Positions 52,108-59,450 of a stretch of 64,000 nucleotides of DNA are shown one piece after another. This DNA comes from a virus, in IMG/VR virus record IMGVR_UViG_3300030104_001945, positions 1 to 64,000 of that record; one strand, 5' to 3'. Within the stretch, counting starts at the first letter, position 1. Each line of letters begins with the position of its first letter. Both the position numbers and the translations under genes were made by a program. A model generated the notes under the pieces. It ran no database searches, was not told the origin of the DNA, and saw only the letters and a list, made by a program, of their open reading frames with translations.

Positions 52108-52502
52108 GTGAGAAAAATCTTTGGACTGCTTGTCGAAAGAAATGGCCTGACATATTTCTTCAACGAATTGAAACTGCAGTTGAAAGAGGAATCCCTGATT
52201 TGTTTTATTGTCACGATGGCGTCATGGGTTGGGTCGAAGGTAAATACATCGATAAGCCAGTTCATGAAACCAGTAAGTGTAGGACGAAAGTATCAGTAGA
52301 ACAGATAGCTTGGCACAGATCCTTTAAACGAAATAAAGGTGCGGTATTTCTCCTAGTAAAAGTATCGAGAGAAGTTTATTTATTCGACACAGACGAAGCA
52401 GAGAAGCTAAATTCTGGCGTTGTTTATACTAAATTAAGAGAATTAGCTTTAGCTGAAGGGTGGGAAGATATTAAAGAATATTTGATAAAAAAGAATAATT
52501 AA
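52104..52502 (+). CDS. VRR-NUC domain nuclease
   Basis: 132 residues, GTG start overlapping the polymerase stop. The catalytic stretch ERGIPDLFYCHDGVMGWVEGKY gives the G-x-P-D ... E-x-K pattern of VRR-NUC enzymes of the PD-(D/E)XK superfamily. Acts on branched or flapped DNA in related proteins; in phages probably replication or recombination intermediates. Confidence 0.88.
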   Translation: MSEKNLWTACRKKWPDIFLQRIETAVERGIPDLFYCHDGVMGWVEGKYIDKPVHETSKCRTKVSVEQIAWHRSFKRNKGAVFLLVKVSREVYLFDTDEAEKLNSGVVYTKLRELALAEGWEDIKEYLIKKNN

Positions 52503-52510
52503 CTGTTTTT

Positions 52511-52536
52511 TTGTTCTTAAAAATAATTAATATATT
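52511..52536 (+). promoter_or_regulatory. possible promoter before the accessory region
   Basis: TTGTTC at 52511-52516 and TATATT at 52531-52536 in an AT-rich 57-base gap, ahead of an AGAAAGGAAAAA ribosome site. The spacer (14) is short for a sigma70 promoter, so this is tentative. Confidence 0.35.
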
Positions 52537-52559
52537 AAAGTAACAGAAAGGAAAAATTT

Positions 52560-53324
52560 ATGGATAATAAAGAATCTATAAAAAGCAAAATACAAAAGCT
52601 ATTAGCTTTATCTCGTGACGAAGGTGCGAGTGAAGCAGAAGCTGCTTTTGCATTTAAGAAAGCTCACGAACTTCTGGCAACTTACAATTTAGATTTATCG
52701 GATATTAAACAAGTTAATGCTGACGAAATTCTACATGAAAAGTTAATAGAAGCCATGCGAGATGAATGGATTAAAACTTTATATACCGCTACTTCCAAAT
52801 TATATTTTTGTAAATATTTTTATGGCACTAAAAGAGTAGTAGATAATATGTATAAAGAATCCAATAAAGTAGTACATCATATAATTGGTAGAGATCATAA
52901 TATTGAGATTACTAAAAGTATGGTAACTTATTTTGTTGATACTATAAAACGAATGGGAGAATCACATATCGCTCCTCTACCAGGCGATGGTAGACAATTA
53001 AATAAGATAAGACGAAATTATGAATTAGGTATCGCTCACCGATTGCGTGAACGTATTATAGAACTCTGGGCAGCTAGTGTTCGTCATGATCCCTCTGATA
53101 AAGTAGAGAATCAAAATAAAAATCTTCCTGCTCTCTATAAAACAGAATTACAACTCTGTGAAGATAGATTAAAGAAAGATGGAATAAGGTTATCTTCAAG
53201 AAGAAGTGGCTCAAGTATAACAGCCGGCGCAGCTTATAATAATGGTAAGCGTGACGGTAATAATGTTAATCTAAGTGGTCAGATAACCGGAGGGAGGGCG
53301 TCACGTCATCTTCTAAGCAATTAG
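52560..53324 (+). CDS. DUF2786-type protein
   Basis: 254 residues. The N-terminal SIKSKIQKLLALSRDEGASEAEAAFAFKKAHELLATYNLDLSDI is the DUF2786 helical module (from memory widespread in phages and bacteria). The middle region has Lys/His-rich segments and the C-terminus is Gly/Arg/Asn-rich. Function unknown; possibly nucleic-acid binding. Confidence 0.82.
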   Translation: MDNKESIKSKIQKLLALSRDEGASEAEAAFAFKKAHELLATYNLDLSDIKQVNADEILHEKLIEAMRDEWIKTLYTATSKLYFCKYFYGTKRVVDNMYKESNKVVHHIIGRDHNIEITKSMVTYFVDTIKRMGESHIAPLPGDGRQLNKIRRNYELGIAHRLRERIIELWAASVRHDPSDKVENQNKNLPALYKTELQLCEDRLKKDGIRLSSRRSGSSITAGAAYNNGKRDGNNVNLSGQITGGRASRHLLSN

Positions 53325-53341
53325 ACATAAATAAGACACCG

Positions 53342-53605
53342 ATGGTTCGTATCACGTGGTTAGATGCACGTGATACGGAAACCGGGTGGCTTGATATAAA
53401 AGATGTCATTGAAGCACCTTTAGCAATATGCCAAGAAGTTGGTTGGATGGTCGTTAATAATAATGAGAAAGTTGTTATTATGCGTTCTTACAGTAAAGAT
53501 AAAGATGAAGTATCTGGCGGTGGGTCAATTGCTATCCCTAAAGGTTGGATAACTAAAATAGAATACTTGGAGGTATCATATGGAGAAAGAAGCGATAATA
53601 GGTAA
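53342..53605 (+). CDS. small conserved protein, unknown
   Basis: 87 residues. RITWLDARDTETGWLDIKDVIEAPLAICQEVGWMVVNNNEKVVIMRSYS then GGGSIAIPKGWITKIEYL; compact beta-rich. Similar short proteins are seen in other phages from memory. Overlaps the oxygenase gene by 26 bases. Confidence 0.7.
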   Translation: MVRITWLDARDTETGWLDIKDVIEAPLAICQEVGWMVVNNNEKVVIMRSYSKDKDEVSGGGSIAIPKGWITKIEYLEVSYGERSDNR

Positions 53606-54284
53606 TGTATTCGGCAAAACTATTTATAAATCGTCAATCAAGGATCATCAATATTTAAATGGTAAAGTTGGACCTCTTATTAAGAAATTTGTAAAACAGA
53701 AACCAGGAAGTGTAGCTGCAACGACAGATGTAGAAGGTAATCTTAAAGCAACGATATTAGAAAATGCAGTTGATAATTTACATTTACAAGATGACTATAA
53801 AGAATTGTTTGATGCATTATCTTTTGATATAAAAGGATTTATGGCAGCGAAATCTTATGACGATAGTAAGTTTGATATAAACATTACTAAAGCATGGGCA
53901 ACTTATACGAGTAAGGGACAAAATATCCCTTCACATAAACATACTGCGTCACATTTTAGTTGTGTATATTATGTGCATAACGAAGGTATGGGCGATATTA
54001 AATTTGAACAGGAACTTTATTCTCATGATGGATTTTTTATTCCACCAACAGAGGCTTATATAAAAGAATGGAATCAATTTAATTTTGCAAGTTATAAATT
54101 TGAAGTAAAGTCAGGGGATTTTATTATATTCCCCAGTAGTTTACTTCATCAAACTGAAACTAATAATAAAGATGATGCTAGAATAAGTATTTCAGCAGAT
54201 ATTCTTTTAACAATGAAAGAGGGGGTTAGTACAGAGCACTGTATTCCAAGTCCAAAAACTTGGAAAACAATATATACTTCATAA
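53580..54284 (+). CDS. 2-oxoglutarate/Fe(II) oxygenase-like protein
   Basis: 234 residues with AGGTATC..ATGGAG context (GGAGG at 53570). IPSHKHTASHFSCVYYVHNEGMGDIKF and GDFIIFPSSLLHQTETN with RISISADI give the iron ligands and the 2-oxoglutarate-binding Arg of the TIGR02466/2OG-FeII_Oxy_5 type. Hydroxylates an unknown substrate. Not of the TET type; a role in DNA modification is not indicated but not excluded. Confidence 0.8.
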   Translation: MEKEAIIGNVFGKTIYKSSIKDHQYLNGKVGPLIKKFVKQKPGSVAATTDVEGNLKATILENAVDNLHLQDDYKELFDALSFDIKGFMAAKSYDDSKFDINITKAWATYTSKGQNIPSHKHTASHFSCVYYVHNEGMGDIKFEQELYSHDGFFIPPTEAYIKEWNQFNFASYKFEVKSGDFIIFPSSLLHQTETNNKDDARISISADILLTMKEGVSTEHCIPSPKTWKTIYTS

Positions 54285-54303
54285 GAAGTTTATATTATAG
54301 TGA

Positions 54304-54543
54304 GTGATGTCGTTTTTAGTCGCTCACAAAGTGAAAGTTACTTACACAGATTTTAGAGATAAAATAAAAACATATAGTTTTGAAGAGTATGATAGTCCTC
54401 TATTGTATCCTCGCATTTCTTATATTGTTAATCTTATTGAAGATGTTAAGTACATCATGGATATTAATATCGTTCCTGATATTAATAAGAAAGTCAAAGA
54501 CTATCCATTCGATGAGTTAAATGGAAGTCCCACAATACATTAG
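54304..54543 (+). CDS. hypothetical 79-residue protein
   Basis: GTG 54304 or ATG 54307 start, no good ribosome site. Beta-like N-terminus (LVAHKVKVTYTDFRDKIKTYSF) and acidic C-terminal part. Overlap with upstream sequence of the next gene is small. No family. Confidence 0.55.
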   Translation: MMSFLVAHKVKVTYTDFRDKIKTYSFEEYDSPLLYPRISYIVNLIEDVKYIMDINIVPDINKKVKDYPFDELNGSPTIH

Positions 54544-54550
54544 GAGAAAA

Positions 54551-54829
54551 ATGAGCAATATATTTTATGCGAATAAAGAATTATTACAGACGTACAATAA
54601 ATATAACAGAGATAAATTTAATCATGGTTACTCTGATAAAGAATTTGAAGATTTAGACGAGACAGTTATGTATCCAGTATCGAGAGTTGATAAAAGTAAA
54701 AAAGATAAGAATCATAGAGTTTACCAGTTTTTATTGAACGATAAGGGTAAATTCTGCGTTTTCTATTTAGATGAAGATAATTCAGCGAAGCTTCAGTCAA
54801 TGGAAATACCGAACAAATTAATTAACTAA
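54551..54829 (+). CDS. hypothetical 92-residue protein
   Basis: ATG 54551 preceded by TAGGAGAAAA. SNIFYANKELLQTYNKYNRDKF, then VYQFLLNDKGKFCVFYLDEDNSAKLQ. Not recognised; ends immediately before a repeated promoter-like element. Confidence 0.65.
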   Translation: MSNIFYANKELLQTYNKYNRDKFNHGYSDKEFEDLDETVMYPVSRVDKSKKDKNHRVYQFLLNDKGKFCVFYLDEDNSAKLQSMEIPNKLIN

Positions 54830-54830
54830 T

Positions 54831-54872
54831 TTGTTTAACGTGTTTTAAAAAAGTTTATTATAAGAAATAACC
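54831..54872 (+). promoter_or_regulatory. repeated early promoter element, copy 1
   Basis: TTGTTTAACGTGTT at the left, AAAGTTTATTATAAGAAATAACC at the right (broken here into TTTATTAT and AAGAAATAACC). Same ordered blocks recur upstream of 59908, 60846 and 61786. TTGTTT and TATTAT can serve as -35 and -10 boxes with an 18-19 base spacer. Precedes a strong AGAAAGGAAAA ribosome site. Confidence 0.68.
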
Positions 54873-54892
54873 ATAAAGAAAGGAAAAACATT

Positions 54893-55237
54893 ATGGCAGA
54901 AGAAAAAATGAGAAGGTATCTTGTTATCCACGAATCTGGAGGTGTTACGCACGAAGCCATTCCCTTTAAGAAGAAGTGGGATTTAGCTACACTTCAAAGT
55001 AAAGTTAAAGGCGATGCCCCTACAGGATACATCGAGAGTGTAAAACTTAAAATCCAAGGTAAAAAGTATCAATGTTGGGCTAACGAAGAAGGTCGAGATT
55101 ACTTAAAACCTAATCTTAAAGCCAGTAAATACTATCACTCTTATCATTTCGGTGAAGAAAAAGTCGCTGACGGTACAGCTGGTATTTGTGGTCCTGTTAT
55201 CGTAGAAAACTTTAAGGGCGATCACTTGAGTGTATGA
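54893..55237 (+). CDS. conserved small early protein, unknown
   Basis: 114 residues. KMRRYLVIHESGGVTHEAIPFKKKWDLATLQSKV then SKYYHSYHFGEEKVADGTAGICGPVIVENF. Alpha/beta. First gene after promoter element copy 1. No function recognised. Confidence 0.72.
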   Translation: MAEEKMRRYLVIHESGGVTHEAIPFKKKWDLATLQSKVKGDAPTGYIESVKLKIQGKKYQCWANEEGRDYLKPNLKASKYYHSYHFGEEKVADGTAGICGPVIVENFKGDHLSV

Positions 55238-55407
55238 CACGAGAAGAAAGAAAATTAACTATGAAAGTCGACCTCTTAGAAGGTCGGCTATCCATTAAAG
55301 ACCATGAGATAAAAGGTCTCAATTTAATGCTAGACGAGAAAATTAAACAATGCATTATGCTACGAAAAGAATTATTTAAACTGAGAGGAAAACATAATGA
55401 TAACTAA
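55234..55407 (+). CDS. 57-residue coiled-coil protein
   Basis: ATG overlaps the preceding TGA (ATGA). TREERKLTMKVDLLEGRLSIKDHE then LNLMLDEKIKQCIMLRKELFKLRGK: two heptad-like helices. Overlaps the next small ORF by 11 bases. Confidence 0.6.
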   Translation: MTREERKLTMKVDLLEGRLSIKDHEIKGLNLMLDEKIKQCIMLRKELFKLRGKHNDN

Positions 55408-55501
55408 TATTTTATTAGGACTAATTTTATTATCATTAATTGCTATCGCTTTCATGGTGTTTGTCATGGGACGTATGATAGATGAAAGGAGTAAAAAATG
55501 A
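55397..55501 (+). CDS. 34-residue membrane micropeptide
   Basis: ATG 55397 with GAGAGGAAAA upstream. MITNILLGLILLSLIAIAFM then a charged MIDERSKK tail: one membrane helix, cytoplasmic C-terminus. Its stop overlaps the next start. Confidence 0.55.
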   Translation: MITNILLGLILLSLIAIAFMVFVMGRMIDERSKK

Positions 55502-55911
55502 TTCCCTTCTGCGAGAACTGCAAAGATTTATATAAAGTAAAAGTCGTGTTTGAAGGTGAAGAAAGCGAGATAGATTGTAATAAATGTACTTATGACCGTT
55601 TATCTCGCCAATTAGAATGTGGAACTATCACTAAATTATTTGACGTGTTAAAAGGTGATCGCATCCAATTTCTTGATCATTGGCATGCTATTGAAAATGA
55701 TGAATTAGATTACTCATTTAAAAGAGGTATCGTGAAAGAGTATCAACGAAATTATAGAAATGGACATCTGATAGGATATTCGATAGAAGTTCAACTTCTT
55801 GATTACCACGAAGAATTAGATGAGTGGGATAATAAATTAATCTTTATGGACGTTGATGCAAACTGGCACGATAGACTTTATGAAAACATGAAAGTTATAG
55901 TCTATGAGTGA
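55498..55911 (+). CDS. zinc-ribbon-like early protein
   Basis: 137 residues. CENCKDLYKVKVVFEGEESEIDCNKC gives a C-x2-C ... C-x2-C zinc-binding pattern at the N-terminus; the rest is beta-rich (RIQFLDHWHAIENDELDYSFKRGIVKEYQRNY). Possibly a nucleic-acid- or protein-binding regulator. AAAGGAG precedes the start. Confidence 0.68.
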   Translation: MIPFCENCKDLYKVKVVFEGEESEIDCNKCTYDRLSRQLECGTITKLFDVLKGDRIQFLDHWHAIENDELDYSFKRGIVKEYQRNYRNGHLIGYSIEVQLLDYHEELDEWDNKLIFMDVDANWHDRLYENMKVIVYE

Positions 55912-56368
55912 TGACATCTTAGAAATCCCTGAGTTCTTACGCAACTTAGATGACGGACCGAAAGTTAAAAGAGTATGGGTCAATCCTATTACTGAAACGA
56001 AAGAGACAAAACGAGATGATGGCACTATTCTCATTCGACATATCACGATAGAAGAAGGATATTATATGGTCGATGGAGTAAGAGAGGAGAAAGAAAAACC
56101 TAAAACTAAGTGGACTGATAAAAAACCTAAGAGGAGTAATGGCAAGAAACGAGAGCAGTGGCTCACGGACATCATATGCAATAATCCTGACTTAACTCGT
56201 GTCGAACTTTATAAACATATTAGAGATAATCAATTAGAGCCTCATGAAGGATTTGTTAATCATAAGAATTTCCAAGCACATTTAAGAAGTATTTTGATAA
56301 GATTAAAAAAGAATGGTATCTTAAGGTTAGAGAATAATAGATATTTAATTAGAAGCAGAAAAAAGTAG
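55904..56368 (+). CDS. putative winged-helix DNA-binding protein
   Basis: 154 residues. An acidic N-terminus and charged linker precede a C-terminal domain: QWLTDIICNNPDLTRVELYKHIRDNQ, then HKNFQAHLRSILIRLKKNGILRLENNRYLIRS, the helix-turn-helix-wing outline of a winged helix. A regulator of early genes or the neighbouring RNA region is possible. Not assigned further. Confidence 0.65.
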   Translation: MSDDILEIPEFLRNLDDGPKVKRVWVNPITETKETKRDDGTILIRHITIEEGYYMVDGVREEKEKPKTKWTDKKPKRSNGKKREQWLTDIICNNPDLTRVELYKHIRDNQLEPHEGFVNHKNFQAHLRSILIRLKKNGILRLENNRYLIRSRKK

Positions 56369-56700
56369 CGTTTGACTAGTTGTCACCGGTAACTGCTTCG
56401 AGCAAGGGGACTACGAGTGTTTCTTGATCAGATGGCTCATCCCTTTGCGAAGCTCGTAGTAAGCGGCACTGAGGGCCTTTCTATAAACGAGGATAAATAA
56501 ATAAGCAAAGCGCAGAACCTTACTTGAGCAGCTGAGACACTGCGCAAGGTAGAGTGGAGTTCAAGTCCCTGATTGACACTTGCTCCACTCATTAAAGGGC
56601 GACTGAGAGTTTGTACTTGGGAGAAATCCTATTGGCACAGCTTCACTGTAAGGAGTACATTCACCACTAGAAGGGGAGGTCGCCCTTAAACAATAGAAAG
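56369..56700 (+). ncRNA. structured RNA region, about 330 bases without a gene
   Basis: Much richer in G+C than the flanks and dense in long-range pairings. GCTTCG 56395-56400 pairs with CGAAGC 56448-56453; AAGGG 56404-56408 with CCCTT 56441-56445; ACTACGAG 56410-56417 with CTCGTAGT 56453-56460. GCGCAG 56510-56515 pairs with CTGCGC 56540-56545; ACCTT 56517-56521 with AAGGT 56546-56550. GAGTGGAG plus CAAGT (56552-56566) pair with ACTTG plus CTCCACTC (56578-56590). AAGGGCGAC 56595-56603 pairs with GTCGCCCTT about 56679-56687. Twice, the pairings interleave (first half 1, first half 2, second half 1, second half 2). It may be a regulatory or trans-acting RNA; no known class is recognised. Confidence 0.72.
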
Positions 56701-56708
56701 GAAAAAAT

Positions 56709-56993
56709 ATGCCTAATGATGATTTAGATTTAGTTGATAAAATTAGAGAGTACATTGAGTATGATGTAAGAGATGGTTCACAAACAGATAATCTTTATTT
56801 TGGTAAAGATAAAGGTTCTATTTATTGGGTACCTGGAGCTGAATGTTGGTGTTATTTATGTGGAGATAAGACTGAATGGGGCCAAGTTGATGATTTATTA
56901 GATGAGATAGATGATAAAATAATTTTATTTTATTATGAAGAAAATAAAGAGGATATTGCCGATTGGGCGAGAGGAAGAGGATATACATTGTGA
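56709..56993 (+). CDS. acidic early protein, unknown
   Basis: 94 residues, AGAAAGGAAAAAAT before the ATG. Asp/Glu-rich; contains YIEYDVRDGSQTDNLYFGKDKG and a Trp/Cys segment YWVPGAECWCYLCGDKTEWGQ. First gene after the structured RNA region, so its expression might be controlled by it. Confidence 0.68.
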   Translation: MPNDDLDLVDKIREYIEYDVRDGSQTDNLYFGKDKGSIYWVPGAECWCYLCGDKTEWGQVDDLLDEIDDKIILFYYEENKEDIADWARGRGYTL

Positions 56994-57247
56994 TAATTAC
57001 AAAACAAAAAGTTTTTGACCCAAGGTTAAATCGTTTTAGAGATATTACAGACAAAGAAGAATTGGAGAGGGATTTAGATTTTTATCTGAGATATAGAACT
57101 GGTAATACTTGCGAGATTAAAAAAACAAAAAAGAAATTAAAAGAGGTTAAAAAAGAACTTCAAGAGACATTAAAAAATCTTTTTGAAAAGAGGAAGTTTA
57201 TAAACAATAAGGTTAAAACTCTCAGAAATAAACAGAAGAAAGGATAA
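56990..57247 (+). CDS. 85-residue coiled-coil protein
   Basis: GTG 56990 overlaps the preceding TGA (GTGA). N-terminal VFDPRLNRFRDITDKEELERDLDFY, then a long Lys-rich helix (KKLKEVKKELQETLKNLFEKRKF) and basic tail. No family. Confidence 0.62.
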   Translation: MIITKQKVFDPRLNRFRDITDKEELERDLDFYLRYRTGNTCEIKKTKKKLKEVKKELQETLKNLFEKRKFINNKVKTLRNKQKKG

Positions 57248-57250
57248 ATT

Positions 57251-57418
57251 ATGACAGAAAAAACATATACAATTACAATTACTGAAAAAGAATTAAATGT
57301 TATTAAAAATGATATAACTTTAAAAGCTATGGCAGGGAAATTAGAGTTTGATGAAAGTCTTATGATAATAGGTAAAGCTATTCATAAGCAAATAATAAAC
57401 AAAGATAAGAAAAAATAG
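57251..57418 (+). CDS. 55-residue protein, unknown
   Basis: ATG 57251 after AAAGGATAAATT. MTEKTYTITITEKELNVIKNDI then AMAGKLEFDESLMIIGKAIHKQ; a strand followed by helices, reminiscent of small ribbon-helix-helix regulators, though this is only an impression. Confidence 0.6.
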   Translation: MTEKTYTITITEKELNVIKNDITLKAMAGKLEFDESLMIIGKAIHKQIINKDKKK

Positions 57419-57473
57419 GTATAATTAGGTATAAAATTAGATTATCTTTTAAGAAACAATAGAAAGGAAAATT

Positions 57474-57650
57474 ATGTTAAAAGTTATAGCAGTATTTAGT
57501 GTTAGTATAACAATGTCGTTATCAATATATTTATTTAGTTATGATATATTTAATATCGCTCACGTAGCCTGGATTCATTATATTATACCCTTCACTGTCG
57601 GTGTAGTATTCGCAGCAAGTAGTATAATGATGTATGTAGATAGTCAGTGA
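57474..57650 (+). CDS. 58-residue two-helix membrane protein
   Basis: ATG 57474 with AGAAAGGAAAAT upstream. Two hydrophobic segments (VIAVFSVSITMSLSIYLFSY and YIIPFTVGVVFAASSIMMYV) joined by a short loop. Early membrane protein of unknown role. TGA overlaps the next GTG start. Confidence 0.65.
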   Translation: MLKVIAVFSVSITMSLSIYLFSYDIFNIAHVAWIHYIIPFTVGVVFAASSIMMYVDSQ

Positions 57651-58141
57651 ATATATTTTATTTACACTCTCACCCTTTAGTTGCAGCACATTATCATTGC
57701 GATAAGCACGTACCGAAGATGATTTTAGAGTCAGCTCAAATGTTAAGTATAGTCGCACGTTCTAATGGCTTTGACGTTGGCTATAAGATGAATATCAATG
57801 GCGCTTTCTCCAAGCATCCAGCTACTTTATGGACAGGTCAATCACGTAGGCATTACGATTTCTTATGCGAATTAGGTGATTATTTATGTGACGAGTTTTA
57901 TATGCGATTTAATTCTAAAGAACATAAAACTAAATCCCTTATTGCAGAACTTACTGCTGATGATATACGCCAAAAAATACCAGATACTGGTTGGCATCCT
58001 CCACCTCAATGTATGCCAGAGCAATATAAAGGCGTAGATCCTGTAGAGGCTTACAGAAAGTATTATCAAGCAGAAAAATCTTATTTCGCTAAATGGAATA
58101 AAGGTCGTAACGCACCATATTGGTGGGTGGATATAGAATAA
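57647..58141 (+). CDS. conserved phage protein (DKHVPKM type), unknown
   Basis: 164 residues, GTG start. MNIFYLHSHPLVAAHYHCDKHVPKMILESAQMLS, HPATLWTGQSRRHYDFLCELGDYL, and PPPQCMPEQYKGVDPVEAYRKYYQAEK. From memory, this is a very widespread phage protein of unknown function. The many conserved His, Asp and Lys residues suggest an enzyme. Confidence 0.8.
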   Translation: MNIFYLHSHPLVAAHYHCDKHVPKMILESAQMLSIVARSNGFDVGYKMNINGAFSKHPATLWTGQSRRHYDFLCELGDYLCDEFYMRFNSKEHKTKSLIAELTADDIRQKIPDTGWHPPPQCMPEQYKGVDPVEAYRKYYQAEKSYFAKWNKGRNAPYWWVDIE

Positions 58142-58146
58142 ATAGG

Positions 58147-58175
58147 TTTTTAGTGAATTAAAAAAATAGTATAAT
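58147..58175 (+). promoter_or_regulatory. probable promoter
   Basis: TATAAT at 58170-58175 with TTTTTA at 58147-58152, 17 bases apart. The -10 box is perfect, the -35 weak. Lies in the 58-base gap before an AGAAAGGAAAAA ribosome site. Confidence 0.5.
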
Positions 58176-58199
58176 AGATTTTAACCAGAAAGGAAAAAT

Positions 58200-58547
58200 A
58201 TGTTAAACGATGTAGATGTAAAAGAAATGCGATTCAAGCAGTTATTAGAGTTGAATGCTAAAGCACTTCATGGAGGTAAAAATAGATATATCTCATTAGA
58301 TTGGATTAAAGAAAACGAAGATAAATTGTTTCCTATAGGAAAAGTAGAAGGTGTTATGTCTTACACTAAACTAAAAGATATGAACTTTCTTATACCTTGG
58401 AAATTCGTTCATAATGAAGAACATTGGCGTTGTGAGATAATGTATTCTTCCGACCCAAGCGATACACCCCTATTTTTAGATATTGAATTCGAAGATTACA
58501 ATAAATTACCATCAGCAACGAAAGGAGAAAAACATGAAACCCATTGA
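58200..58547 (+). CDS. hypothetical early protein
   Basis: 115 residues. EMRFKQLLELNAKALHGGKNRYISLDWIKENEDKLFPIGKV, then WKFVHNEEHWRCEIMYSSDPS. Mixed alpha/beta. Not recognised. Overlaps the next gene by 14 bases. Confidence 0.65.
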   Translation: MLNDVDVKEMRFKQLLELNAKALHGGKNRYISLDWIKENEDKLFPIGKVEGVMSYTKLKDMNFLIPWKFVHNEEHWRCEIMYSSDPSDTPLFLDIEFEDYNKLPSATKGEKHETH

Positions 58548-58686
58548 TCAATTTTGGAATCACGTAAGAATTTTACAGGAAGCGATGCGAAGGGCTTCGT
58601 CACCAGAACAAATACATTGGTGGCGTTTAAGGCTATCTAATTTTATGTTAAAATTAGAATCATACGAAAATAAGGCGTTAAATTAA
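58534..58686 (+). CDS. 50-residue helical protein
   Basis: ATG 58534 follows AAAGGAGAAAAAC, a strong site. MKPIDQFWNHVRILQEAMRRASS then EQIHWWRLRLSNFMLKLESYE; two amphipathic helices. Unknown. Confidence 0.62.
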   Translation: MKPIDQFWNHVRILQEAMRRASSPEQIHWWRLRLSNFMLKLESYENKALN

Positions 58687-58691
58687 CCTGT

Positions 58692-58890
58692 ATATATAGA
58701 GAGCGAAATGATTTTACTGATTTTTTATTTTACTAAATGGCAATCCCTAATCTCAATCCTCAATTCTCTATATCCACTACTAAAAACTAGGGATTACTAG
58801 TGATATTTACAAGTAATCCCTCTAATCTCCCGAGGCTAGACGCAATCTTAGGTCATTAACTCTGAGTTGTGAATTGGTCTCTATATAATA
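58692..58890 (+). ncRNA. gene-free stretch with long-range pairing, possible RNA element
   Basis: TATATAGAG at 58693-58701 pairs with CTCTATATA at 58879-58887, enclosing about 180 bases. Inside, AGGGATTACT 58789-58798 pairs perfectly with AGTAATCCCT 58812-58821 over a 13-base loop. No open reading frame of note. Could be an untranslated RNA or a long leader; weaker evidence than for the other two RNA regions. Confidence 0.45.
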
Positions 58891-58901
58891 AAGGAAAAAC
58901 A

Positions 58902-58967
58902 ATGGATTTTTTTACTATTTTGACTATATTAATTGTCGGCGGTATCATATTAATGTTTAATTCGTAA
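58902..58967 (+). CDS. 21-residue membrane micropeptide
   Basis: ATG 58902 after AAAGGAAAAACA. MDFFTILTILIVGGIILMFNS is one hydrophobic helix. A strong ribosome site is the main evidence. Confidence 0.42.
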   Translation: MDFFTILTILIVGGIILMFNS

Positions 58968-59031
58968 AATAAAGGTATTAAATGGATTTAATAAATTTTA
59001 TAATTAATTATACGCAGAAAGGAGAATCAAT

Positions 59032-59382
59032 ATGCAAACACAATCTGCTGTAACTAGCTCCGGACAAAAACCCGCAGTTAGAAAGACTAAAGCAAAGCCA
59101 AAAGTAATTAGTACACCTAGTGATAAGACTGGTGTTTTAAAGTACGATGGCGATGCGAGAATACAACTACTAGCTCCTAAAAATCCTAAAAGAGTAGGGT
59201 GCGAGGGCTGGAAAAGATTTAATCTTTACAAAAACGGTATGAAGATTAAAGATTTCATAAAAGCTGGTGGAAAAACAATAGATTTAGACTGGGACAGAGA
59301 TAGAGGCTTTATCGCTACTGAAGATAGAGACAAAGTCGGGTCGCAGAGTAAGTCGCCTAAATCAACTTTTGATATGAAATAG
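59032..59382 (+). CDS. basic early protein, unknown
   Basis: 116 residues, AGAAAGGAGAATC before the ATG. Basic Lys/Pro-rich N-terminus, then ARIQLLAPKNPKRVGCEGWKRFNLYKNGMKIKDFIKAGGKTIDLDWDRDRGFI, a compact alpha/beta region, and a Ser/Lys tail. From memory it resembles small proteins seen in other marine phages. Function unknown. Followed by a terminator and structured RNA. Confidence 0.7.
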   Translation: MQTQSAVTSSGQKPAVRKTKAKPKVISTPSDKTGVLKYDGDARIQLLAPKNPKRVGCEGWKRFNLYKNGMKIKDFIKAGGKTIDLDWDRDRGFIATEDRDKVGSQSKSPKSTFDMK

Positions 59383-59422
59383 TTGTGTACATGGCGTCAA
59401 AACATATTAATCTTGTTTTGTT

Positions 59423-59446
59423 AAAGGTATACTACTGTACCTTTTT
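59423..59446 (+). terminator. Rho-independent terminator
   Basis: AAAGGTA at 59423-59429 pairs with TACCTTT at 59438-59444 around an eight-base loop, continuing into TT. It ends the 59032 gene unit and precedes the RNA region. Confidence 0.72.
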
Positions 59447-59450
59447 CCTC

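Noticed and set aside
53580-54284. TET-like 5mC dioxygenase working with the C5-methyltransferase
   Set aside because: The motif set fits the TIGR02466-type 2OG oxygenases, not TET/JBP proteins, and the gene is outside the modification operon.
56395-56460. classic H-type pseudoknot
   Set aside because: Pairing order is right, but there is no connecting base between the two 3' halves while the first stem has about 11 pairs, so both full stems cannot stack in the usual manner. Kept only as interleaved pairing.
56552-56590. tRNA-like T arm (GTTCAAGTC)
   Set aside because: The loop matches the T-loop consensus, but the flanking bases make only a poor five-pair T stem, no acceptor, D or anticodon arms line up, and the bases pair better in a 13-pair hairpin.
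56369-56700. tmRNA or group I intron
   Set aside because: Several interleaved pairings recall these RNAs, but no tRNA-like CCA end, tag reading frame, or conserved intron core segments could be found.
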